The position numbers and the translations under genes are program-made. Below are positions 1 to 5,649 of a stretch of DNA of 6,846 nucleotides, in pieces (positions within the stretch are counted from its first letter, which is position 1; the number at the start of each line of letters is the position of its first letter). The stretch lies in assembly GCA_903890595.1 (NCBI GenBank), contig CAITBU010000193.1, positions 1 through 6,846 on the forward strand, written 5' to 3'. Below the pieces are notes generated by a model that ran no database searches, was not told the origin of the DNA, and was given only the letters and a program-made list of their open reading frames with translations. This DNA is from an uncultured Holophagaceae bacterium. Its GTDB lineage: Bacteria; Acidobacteriota; Holophagae; Holophagales; Holophagaceae.

Positions 1-443
1 CCGCCAAGAAGGCCCTGGGCGAGGCTGGCAAGAACGCCCGCCTCCTGGCTGAGGCCACCCGCCTGCTGCCCGGCGTGCGCACCCGGGCCCGGGCCGTGGC
101 CGCCGTCAGCGACGCGTACATCCACGGCGGCGACCCCGAGCGCGCCTGGCAGGTCCTCCAGGACACCCTGCCCCACGCCGACGCCCCCAGCCTCCTCCGC
201 CTCCAGCAGGGCAAAGTCGCCGCCGTCAGCGGTCGCCACCGCCCCGAAGGCCTGGCCGCCCTGGACCAGGTCCTCCGCGAACCATTAGAGGGCGCCTCCG
301 CCGGCCACCCCGGCACCTGGTGGCGCAAAGGCCAGATCCTCCAGTCCCTCGGCCGAACCGAAGAAGCCAAACAAGCCGCCCAGGAAGCCCTCAAACTCGA
401 CCCCAAGCACCGTGGGGCGAGGGAATTGCTTGCCTCACTATGA
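1..443 (+). CDS. TPR-repeat protein, C-terminal part (5' end outside window)
   Basis: The reading frame is open from base 3 to the TGA at 441-443, so this is the last ~146 residues of a longer protein; the GTG at 75 is just an internal valine codon. It is rich in Ala, Leu, Arg, Gln and Glu, as expected of paired-helix repeats. The final ~45 residues fit the tetratricopeptide consensus well: a Trp-Trp-Arg-Lys-Gly start, then LGRTEEA, then AAQEALKLDPKH, with the conserved G, A and P positions in register. A looser copy lies around GDPERAWQVLQ. TPR proteins are scaffolds for protein-protein contacts. No catalytic motif is visible and the partner is unknown. Codon use is strongly G/C-ending, very unlike the next gene. 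Given the nearby pilus genes it could be a PilF/Tgl-like pilotin or an unrelated TPR protein; the missing N-terminus would decide. The TPR call is fairly sure, the specific role is not. Confidence 0.75.
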   Translation, partial: AKKALGEAGKNARLLAEATRLLPGVRTRARAVAAVSDAYIHGGDPERAWQVLQDTLPHADAPSLLRLQQGKVAAVSGRHRPEGLAALDQVLREPLEGASAGHPGTWWRKGQILQSLGRTEEAKQAAQEALKLDPKHRGARELLASL

Positions 444-539
444 GCAAGTTGATGGTGCTGCATTTTGATTGCCAACCAAAGTGAGCCTGGGGGATGGGCC
501 CCACGTGAATACCGCACCTGTTTCAGCGCATGAGCCCCT

Positions 540-544
540 GGAGG
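540..544 (+). promoter_or_regulatory. Shine-Dalgarno GGAGG that fixes the start of the GT-C gene
   Basis: A perfect GGAGG lies 6 nt before the ATG at 551. The alternative in-frame ATG at 530 has no purine-rich sequence at a suitable distance, so 551 is preferred. Confidence 0.75.
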
Positions 545-550
545 CCCTCG

Positions 551-2536
551 ATGTTCTTCCTGCTTGCTTTTATCGCTATGCAATCTGTTACTACCATCCT
601 GATTTCCCTCCATATTTTCAAAGGCAATATTGGGAACCAACGGCTAGCGCTTGTTCTAGCGGCCATCCCAACGGTGTTTCTTAGCCTATGGGTGGCTCAA
701 ACCTGGGTTCTCAGTCTCCTTAGTGCGCTGAATTTATTAGGCATCCTTACCTTGTCTACAGCGTTACTTGTTGTTGTGGTGGGATACAGCATCTACTTCA
801 ATAAGAACTCAATTGATTTTAACAAATTGAAACGATTGATCACAGCAAACAGTATAAAATGCTATATTCCAATTATTTTCTTATTTGCTGGTTTACTGTG
901 GAAGGGCTTTGTCCTCCCAACGTGTAATACCGATGCACTCTACGTACATCTGCCACGAGCGGTGTGGATAAGGTCAATACAAGGCTTCCCTCTTTTTAAC
1001 CCCTCGCAGGCAGAGTGGGGGGGACATGGCTCATTTCCGCTAAACTATGAAGGGCTCCTTGCTAACGCTATTGCACTAACTCAAAATGACCATGTTACCG
1101 AGTGGTTTTCGACCTTGTGCCTGGTGTTTTTAATATTGCTGATATTTGCTTTTATTTTAATTTTTTCAACAACTTATTCACACAAATCAATTGCGTCACT
1201 TCTCTTTTTATATCTTTCAATTCCAGTTATTACTCTTCATGGGGCCTCTGACAAGGTTGATATGGCTGTGGCTGTTGTTTTCGCCTCGACCTTGTTTTGG
1301 CTCTACTGGTGGATAACGCAGGATCAGCGGGATGCTGTTTTCCTTTTGGCTTGGTCGGCTGCCTGCCTAGGTATAGGGTTTAAGAAAACAGGCCTCATTC
1401 TAATAATGCTTGTTATTGTGGTAGCCGTAGCTACACACGTACTATCCATGAAATACCCTCGTCTCCCAAAGTGCAGCCCCGTAACGCTGTTAATACTGAT
1501 TCCACTCACAGGAATGCTGCTGGGGATTGGTGGGTATATATATAATTTCTACTGGTTTGGTAATTTGTTTGGCTTTCAAGGTCCGCTGGGCATCGGTGAG
1601 AGTAGTTTTTTTAACTTCAAACAACTCTTCCAATACCCATTGTTGTTAAACTTTGTACCTTTTTCGTCTCGACCCGATGCAGTGTGGGTTCCCTGGATGT
1701 CGGCATATTGGTATTGGCCTGCTGCGAACATGTTCTTCAGTCATTGGGGAATCATATTCAACCTATGTTGCCTGGTGGCATCCCCCATTTCAATGGTTTG
1801 GGCTTATAAATTGTGGGGCAAAAAAGAGAAATACCTTTTGCCTTTGGCTGCATTTGGTGTCTTTTTGATCATCGTGACGAAGGGATACGGATATGAGGGT
1901 GGGGTGAATTCTTTTCCCCGCTTTACCCTATTCTTTTCAGTTTTCCTGGCAGTCTTCGTTCTTTGGCCACTGGTCGCATGGATCGACGCAAGATCCGACC
2001 GATGTGGGACATGGGTATACCAACTTTCCCTTGTCTTCCTTGTGTTTTCGACATCGCACTATCTCAGTAAGGATTTGTATGCTCCGTTGGATTATCTCGT
2101 AAGGTTGTCACTAGATCCTTCGTTGCGACGAACGATCGCCTCCAACCCAAATAGAACTCCCAGCGTCGTGGACCGGTTGGCAGGCCCGAGGGAGGTCATT
2201 GCCACCGACCTGACCTACCACACCTGGTTGCATCCCCTTTACGGCGCAGATCTAAACCGCCCCGTCAGGGTACTATCCTTCAGTAATGGTAAGTTTGCGA
2301 TCCCTCCTGATGCCAAATGGGTTGTCGCAGATAACGTTTCTAATATGATTTGGAACCCTCAGATTTGGAACCCCGGCAAGGTGACAAATGGTGGGGACCT
2401 CCTCTCCCTGATGGGGAAAGGAGTGCCAACGGATCGGGATACCACCCTTTACAGGCAATTAATCCTGAACCCTGACTTCGAACTCATCGCAGCAGACCCC
2501 AAGGGGGCGCAATGCATCTTCCGACGAAAGGCGTGA
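551..2536 (+). CDS. Polytopic membrane GT-C-type glycosyltransferase (PMT/ArnT-like, putative)
   Basis: This is a 661-residue protein when started at the ATG at 551 (see the SD at 540-544). It has about 13-14 hydrophobic segments up to residue ~505, then a soluble tail of about 150 residues. GT-C enzymes transfer a sugar from a polyprenyl-phosphate donor to a lipid, glycan or protein on the periplasmic face. Family-like features, in order: NTDALYVHLPR in the first large external loop, with Asp128 where these enzymes carry a catalytic acidic residue; a GASDKVDMAVAV stretch (~231-242) resembling the 'NDL..AF' region of the family; FKKTG (~277-281), like the 'KPTG' loop; FPRF (~455-458), resembling the conserved Arg-Tyr before a late TM helix; and a tail segment HPLYGADLNRPVRVLSF like the 'PLFGP.L.NRV.Y' segment of related proteins. 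The gene is far more AT-rich than both flanks and uses many TTA/ATA/ATT codons, suggesting lateral origin. The fold class is fairly sure. Sugar and acceptor cannot be read from the sequence; an O-antigen ligase/polymerase or a flippase seems less likely given the Asp loop. Confidence 0.7.
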   Translation: MFFLLAFIAMQSVTTILISLHIFKGNIGNQRLALVLAAIPTVFLSLWVAQTWVLSLLSALNLLGILTLSTALLVVVVGYSIYFNKNSIDFNKLKRLITANSIKCYIPIIFLFAGLLWKGFVLPTCNTDALYVHLPRAVWIRSIQGFPLFNPSQAEWGGHGSFPLNYEGLLANAIALTQNDHVTEWFSTLCLVFLILLIFAFILIFSTTYSHKSIASLLFLYLSIPVITLHGASDKVDMAVAVVFASTLFWLYWWITQDQRDAVFLLAWSAACLGIGFKKTGLILIMLVIVVAVATHVLSMKYPRLPKCSPVTLLILIPLTGMLLGIGGYIYNFYWFGNLFGFQGPLGIGESSFFNFKQLFQYPLLLNFVPFSSRPDAVWVPWMSAYWYWPAANMFFSHWGIIFNLCCLVASPISMVWAYKLWGKKEKYLLPLAAFGVFLIIVTKGYGYEGGVNSFPRFTLFFSVFLAVFVLWPLVAWIDARSDRCGTWVYQLSLVFLVFSTSHYLSKDLYAPLDYLVRLSLDPSLRRTIASNPNRTPSVVDRLAGPREVIATDLTYHTWLHPLYGADLNRPVRVLSFSNGKFAIPPDAKWVVADNVSNMIWNPQIWNPGKVTNGGDLLSLMGKGVPTDRDTTLYRQLILNPDFELIAADPKGAQCIFRRKA

Positions 2537-2555
2537 CTGACGTCCTGCGTCACGC
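2531..2555 (+). repeat. Inverted repeat at the end of the GT-C gene (weak terminator candidate)
   Basis: GCGTGAC (2531-2537) and GTCACGC (2549-2555) are exact reverse complements separated by 11 nt, and the left arm includes the TGA stop codon. No T-run follows, so it is not a convincing intrinsic terminator. It may act as an mRNA-end hairpin or be chance. Confidence 0.35.
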
Positions 2556-2617
2556 AACTGACCCCAAGGGGCACGTTACCTGAGAATCACCCTTCGACAC
2601 CGATCCCAGGGACTCCG

Positions 2618-2633
2618 TAAATCCCGGGATTTA
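2618..2633. promoter_or_regulatory. 16-bp perfect palindrome upstream of the pilin promoter (operator candidate)
   Basis: TAAATCCCGGGATTTA is a perfect dyad. A second, shorter dyad with the same half-site, TCCCaGGGA, lies at 2604-2612, so the two centres are about 17-18 bp apart, or under two helical turns. The pair sits about 50-75 bp upstream of the -24-like element. That is a plausible place for an upstream activator site; sigma-54 promoters need such an activator, and PilR plays that role at several pilA genes. The binding protein is unknown and the assignment is inferred. Confidence 0.4.
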
Positions 2634-2678
2634 TAAGTCTTTTACTCTGGCCTTCGAAAAAGGAACTGACGACTGGCT

Positions 2679-2694
2679 TGGCACGCTTCCTGAT
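2679..2694 (+). promoter_or_regulatory. Sigma-54-type (-24/-12) promoter candidate for the cassette pilin
   Basis: TGGCACG at 2679-2685 is an exact -24 box, preceded by the favoured T. After the correct 4-nt spacer comes CTGAT at 2690-2694, against consensus TTGCW at -12; the usually conserved GC is GA here, so the -12 half is imperfect. The start point would fall near 2704, giving a leader of about 33 nt before the ATG at 2737. Pilin genes of Pseudomonas, Geobacter and Myxococcus are known to use sigma-54 with PilR, which fits the context. Seen: the -24 box and spacing. Inferred: function. Confidence 0.5.
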
Positions 2695-2736
2695 AGATAC
2701 TACGTAGGCATCGTGCCTTTTCCTCTGGGGATTCAC

Positions 2737-3177
2737 ATGACGAAACAAAAGGGCTTCACCCTCATCGAACTGCTACTCGTGCTTGCCATCATCGGCATCA
2801 TCAGCGCCATTGCCGTTCCGGCCCTGCTCGGCCAACGGGCCCGCGCCCGGGACAAGTCGGCCATCACGAATATGACCGGCACGATGGGTGACCTTATTGG
2901 CACTTGGGATAAGACAAAGGAATCCGGCGCCGCTGCCACGGCATGTATAACGGCTATGGAAGGCGTGCTGACTACTGCCAATCTTGCTTCTAAGAACCCC
3001 TGGGATGGTACACTGTCTGCGTACAATGCAACTATCGCGACCACGTCCGCCCTCCCAACGGTCGTTGGTGAAGCTACTTATTACTTGGTAAATTCTAACA
3101 CATTGGTGGGTAAAGTACTTGTCCAGAACTCGGTTAATGGATCCACAATGGTTGTAAAGCGGTCTAACATCGAGTAG
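2737..3177 (+). CDS. Type IV prepilin (class III signal peptide), cassette pilin
   Basis: This is a 146-residue prepilin. A six-residue leader MTKQKG ends in the Gly recognised by prepilin peptidase PilD; the mature protein begins FTLIELLLVLAIIGIISA, with Phe+1 and Glu+5 as needed for N-methylation and assembly. The hydrophobic helix ends at PALLGQRARARDK; the rest should form the globular head. The ATG at 2737 is preferred over the in-frame GTG at 2713 because it gives a normal short leader, has GGGG 6 nt upstream, and the predicted transcript start (~2704) leaves too little room for the GTG. The head is rich in Ser/Thr/Asn and has three N-X-S/T triplets (N45, N97, N134). There is only one cysteine (C70), so it lacks the usual C-terminal disulfide loop. 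The gene has its own promoter candidate and terminator, suggesting a strongly expressed, mostly monocistronic subunit. It may be a PilA-type major pilin, but minor pilin is not excluded, so no symbol is given. Confidence 0.92.
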   Translation: MTKQKGFTLIELLLVLAIIGIISAIAVPALLGQRARARDKSAITNMTGTMGDLIGTWDKTKESGAAATACITAMEGVLTTANLASKNPWDGTLSAYNATIATTSALPTVVGEATYYLVNSNTLVGKVLVQNSVNGSTMVVKRSNIE

Positions 3178-3191
3178 ATGTAATTGATATT

Positions 3192-3200
3192 TGTTACAAT
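3192..3200 (+). promoter_or_regulatory. Possible extended -10 promoter for the sulfatase-fold gene
   Basis: TGTTACAAT matches an extended -10 element (TGn followed by TACAAT, one mismatch to TATAAT). No good -35 box lies 16-18 bp upstream. Initiation would fall near 3207, inside the left arm of the terminator stem, so such transcripts would not form the hairpin and would have a leader of about 38 nt before the ATG at 3245. This is a weak, single-element prediction. Confidence 0.25.
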
Positions 3201-3228
3201 TGGGCCCCCTTTTGGGGGCCTTGTTGTA
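3195..3228 (+). terminator. Rho-independent terminator after the cassette pilin
   Basis: A perfect 7-bp GC stem GGCCCCC/GGGGGCC (3203-3209 and 3214-3220) closes a TTTT loop and is followed by TTGTTGT. The stem extends outward imperfectly through TACAA (3195-3199) pairing with TTGTA (3224-3228), with one mismatch and two G-U pairs. It begins 17 nt after the pilin stop codon. It should end most pilin transcripts, leaving limited read-through into the gene at 3245. Confidence 0.8.
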
Positions 3229-3229
3229 C

Positions 3230-3236
3230 GAGGGGG
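3230..3236 (+). promoter_or_regulatory. Shine-Dalgarno GAGGGGG that fixes the start of the sulfatase-fold gene
   Basis: The purine run GAGGGGG ends 8 nt before the ATG at 3245. The longer in-frame TTG start at 3191 lies at the terminator hairpin and has no such site, so 3245 is chosen. Confidence 0.7.
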
Positions 3237-3244
3237 TCCGTGCC

Positions 3245-5167
3245 ATGCAAACACGCTTGTATACCCGTTGGTTAGGAGCTCTACTTGCCTCTTGCTTCTT
3301 AGTTGTCCTCTCGGTCGTGCTGGCCCAAGTGCACTACCGAGGGTCACAAGCTGGCCTCCCAGGACTATTTTCCCTTGCCCTCGAATTCCCGATTCTTGTC
3401 GAATTCGCAAAGGGTTGGGTCCTTAGAGAGGTGCTACCTCTTTATGGGTTGCTCAGTTTGGTGGGCTGGTTACTCACTGCGGGAGTAGGCTCCTTGATAT
3501 TAGGGAAGGATTGGCAACACACATGGAATGGGAAGGCCTCCTTCCTGGCTTCCGCTGGTGGCCTGCTCTTGCTCCATGCTTGGCTCTGGTGGAAGGTCCC
3601 CACAGCCATGTGGGTAGTTCCAGGTCTGCGCGCCTTACCCATGGGAGTGGCGCTGGTGCTAACGCCTTTCGTAGGCATCGGCCTCATTCGTTGGGCTCTT
3701 CCCAGAGGATGGCGGGGCCATGTTGTCACTCTCATTTCTACAATGAGTTGGTGGCTCATGGCCCAGGCACCCTTTTGGTTGCAACCAGAACCCAGGATCA
3801 CTCCAAGCCCTGGAGCGAGGGTTCCTGAGATACTCCTCCTCGCCATCGATGGCCTCAGACCGGATGTAGCCTACCAGGAGGGATTGGCATCCTTTCGTGG
3901 ACAGCACGCTAGTCAGGCTTTATCACCCATCCCCGCAACACGAATGGTGTACAGCCTCCTCTGGGGCGGTGACCCGCTCCGATTTACATCCGGCCACATC
4001 ATGCCGGACATTGAGGAGTTCAACCAAAAAGCACGGTATCACACGCTAGAAGCAGCACATCAGCGCGGCAAGAAAGTGCGCTTTTTCATCGACGATGGCG
4101 GCACCATTGGACTTTCGCAACGTGGGGAAGGTTTCGATCAAGTAGGCATGCCAGCCAATGGTTGGGAAAATTTTATAAACTCTAATCTTTCTGAACACTT
4201 ACCCATCTATGCTTCATGGCTCGACGTTCTCCGTGTATTTCCCACAACAAACCCTTGGGCATCCCCAGACCTGGGCCTGCGGACTGCCCTCGAGCGGGGG
4301 CGGGGGGCGGACTGGGTCTTCTTCCACTCCTGCCTCACTCACCAACCCATCTTTCTGACCCGTCCCGAACTGGGCAAGATTCCTGGTTGGTGGCGCCTGC
4401 CTGCTGCCCAGATGGAGCCAATTCCCTCGGTATTTGCGGTGACCGAACGCATGGTTTCCCACTGGGATGAGCGCGGGAACCCAGCCTTAGCCTATCGGAT
4501 CAGGGTGGAGACGCTGATGAAGAGCTGGGCCTCGATATGGAATGCCTTGGATCAAGATCCCCAGTATAAAAATGCAACTCGAATCTTCTTCTCTGATCAT
4601 GGAGAGCGTTTCCACCATGCCGGAGAAACGGTTCAGGTCCAGGGTGTCCACGGTTATGACTTGAATCCCTGGGAAATGCAAGTGCCGCTGATACTCCAAG
4701 ATGCATCGCAGCGCTCAGGGACACTCACCAGACCGGTAAGCATTCTCAGTCTACGTGTTGCACTTCACGATCTTGCCACGTCTGGGGTGCACCCAAGCCT
4801 AGAGAAAATGTCAGATACCCCAGTGTTAGCTCGTCTGAATCTCCTGCGAACAATAGGAAATCAGAAGGGGGATGAATTTGTAACTTTCGATCCACTTGGG
4901 ATAGTTCAGTCAAGTTACATTGGCCCTGGTGGTGTCTGGGCTATGAAATATGAAAAACCGGCAAAGGAACGCGGAGAACACGCAGCGGTAGCAGAAATGG
5001 AAGGTCGGAATCTTGCCGTCTACCGTCCACTCCAATCAGGTGGTGCACTTCGGACCCTCTACTCTGGATACACCTGGGTTAGTGATACAAAGATCGACGA
5101 GGCATCCTACCGAGAGAAAAAACACAAGGTCGAAGCCAGCTTGGCTGCCATGAGCTATGGAGATTAG
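3245..5167 (+). CDS. Inner-membrane alkaline-phosphatase/sulfatase-superfamily transferase (EptA/PptA/LtaS-like architecture)
   Basis: This is a 640-residue protein. Five hydrophobic segments (about 9-29, 65-86, 98-118, 132-149 and 160-179) precede a large domain that would face the periplasm. Alkaline-phosphatase-fold signatures are visible: LLLAIDGLRPD (D202, D207, first metal ligands); SPIPATRMVYSLLWGG, with T232 as likely nucleophile; FFHSCLTHQP (H366); FFSDHGERF (D451, H452, E454, metal site); and VHGYDLNPWEMQVPLIL (H469, final metal ligand). All key positions look intact. Family members with this layout move phosphoethanolamine (EptA), phospho-forms onto pilin (Neisseria PptA) or phosphoglycerol (LtaS); soluble relatives are sulfatases. 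The substrate cannot be read from the sequence. It follows a pilin by 67 bp across a terminator, so it may be expressed at a low level from the pilin transcript. The last 150 residues beyond the HG motif carry no pattern I recognise. The superfamily is sure; transferase rather than hydrolase is inferred from topology. Confidence 0.85.
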   Translation: MQTRLYTRWLGALLASCFLVVLSVVLAQVHYRGSQAGLPGLFSLALEFPILVEFAKGWVLREVLPLYGLLSLVGWLLTAGVGSLILGKDWQHTWNGKASFLASAGGLLLLHAWLWWKVPTAMWVVPGLRALPMGVALVLTPFVGIGLIRWALPRGWRGHVVTLISTMSWWLMAQAPFWLQPEPRITPSPGARVPEILLLAIDGLRPDVAYQEGLASFRGQHASQALSPIPATRMVYSLLWGGDPLRFTSGHIMPDIEEFNQKARYHTLEAAHQRGKKVRFFIDDGGTIGLSQRGEGFDQVGMPANGWENFINSNLSEHLPIYASWLDVLRVFPTTNPWASPDLGLRTALERGRGADWVFFHSCLTHQPIFLTRPELGKIPGWWRLPAAQMEPIPSVFAVTERMVSHWDERGNPALAYRIRVETLMKSWASIWNALDQDPQYKNATRIFFSDHGERFHHAGETVQVQGVHGYDLNPWEMQVPLILQDASQRSGTLTRPVSILSLRVALHDLATSGVHPSLEKMSDTPVLARLNLLRTIGNQKGDEFVTFDPLGIVQSSYIGPGGVWAMKYEKPAKERGEHAAVAEMEGRNLAVYRPLQSGGALRTLYSGYTWVSDTKIDEASYREKKHKVEASLAAMSYGD

Positions 5168-5191
5168 CCCTGCCTGGCGCGCTAACAGGCC

Positions 5192-5611
5192 TCACTGCAG
5201 TCGATAGGTTTCAGTCCCAGCCTGGTTCGTAATATAGGCATTGACGCCACCCAAGGTCGTGTCCTTGACGGTTAGCGTGTATGTAAGTCCAGAGGAGCCC
5301 ACCAGCACTTCAAAGTTCATTTGGCTATTGCCGGCTGGAATGAAAGAAGGGGCCAGGTCTGTCGAGGGTCGGCTACCCGCAGCTGTCCATGTATAGGTGC
5401 CAGCTGTTCCATAGACTCCGTTGTCTGCCTTACGACTCTCCAAGGACATCTGGAGAACCTTAGCGTTGGCAATTGCATCCCCGATGACTCGGGCCCGACG
5501 CCGCTGGCCCATGAAGCTGGGGATGGCGATGCCGCTGAGGATGCCGATGATGGCCAGGACCAACAGGACTTCGATCAAGGAGAAGCCTCGAACCTGATTG
5601 CGCTGAAACAC
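5192..5611 (-). CDS. Type IV prepilin (class III signal peptide), pilC-linked
   Basis: Reading leftwards from the GTG at 5611, this encodes 139 residues. The nine-residue leader MFQRNQVRG ends in the processing Gly; the mature protein starts FSLIEVLLVLAIIGILSG, with Phe+1 and Glu+5. The helix ends PSFMGQRRRAR, closely matching GQRARAR at the same place in the cassette pilin, so the two are paralogues in the N-terminal half. The heads differ: this one has SLESRKADNGVYGTAGTYTW, a tyrosine-containing C-terminus, no cysteine and no N-X-S/T triplet. A longer frame starting with TTG at 5638 exists, but GGAGG sits 5 nt before the GTG and the shorter leader is typical. It starts 38 bp after pilC on the same strand and is probably co-transcribed with it. 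It could be the housekeeping pilin or a minor pilin/pseudopilin; the sequence does not decide. Its stop codon is 24 bp from that of the convergent sulfatase-fold gene. Confidence 0.92.
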   Translation of the reverse strand: MFQRNQVRGFSLIEVLLVLAIIGILSGIAIPSFMGQRRRARVIGDAIANAKVLQMSLESRKADNGVYGTAGTYTWTAAGSRPSTDLAPSFIPAGNSQMNFEVLVGSSGLTYTLTVKDTTLGGVNAYITNQAGTETYRLQ

Positions 5612-5616
5612 GGGAA

Positions 5617-5621
5617 CCTCC
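5617..5621 (-). promoter_or_regulatory. Shine-Dalgarno GGAGG (minus strand) that fixes the GTG start of the pilC-linked pilin
   Basis: CCTCC on the plus strand reads GGAGG on the minus strand, 5 nt before the GTG whose first base is 5611. It favours this start over the upstream TTG at 5638 or GTG at 5635. Confidence 0.7.
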
Positions 5622-5649
5622 GGAATATCAACCACCAAGGACCCTGTGT

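Noticed and set aside
469..684. 71-residue plus-strand open frame at the start of the GT-C gene
   Set aside because: It starts at TTG without a ribosome-binding site, overlaps the GT-C gene in another frame, and shows no recognisable motif.
2495..2571. Direct repeat GACCCCAAGGGG at 2495-2506 and 2560-2571
   Set aside because: It is short, one copy is in coding sequence, and the internal CCCC/GGGG has only a 2-nt loop. No mobile-element context; probably chance.
2897..2911. Second TTGGCAC match resembling a -24 box inside the cassette pilin gene
   Set aside because: It lies in the coding region and has no GC or TGC at the -12 spacing.
2773..3246. Minus-strand open frames across the cassette pilin, including 157- and 103-residue ones
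   Set aside because: They are antisense shadows of a clear prepilin gene, with no initiation site or protein-like motif.
5172..5190. GCCTG/CAGGC hairpin with 9-nt loop between the convergent genes
   Set aside because: Only 5 bp of stem and no T-run on either strand, so it is too weak to call a bidirectional terminator, although its position would suit one.
444..5191. Search for insertion sequence ends, transposase, integrase, tRNA or attachment sites bounding the AT-rich block
   Set aside because: None seen by eye; the lateral-transfer idea rests only on composition and context.
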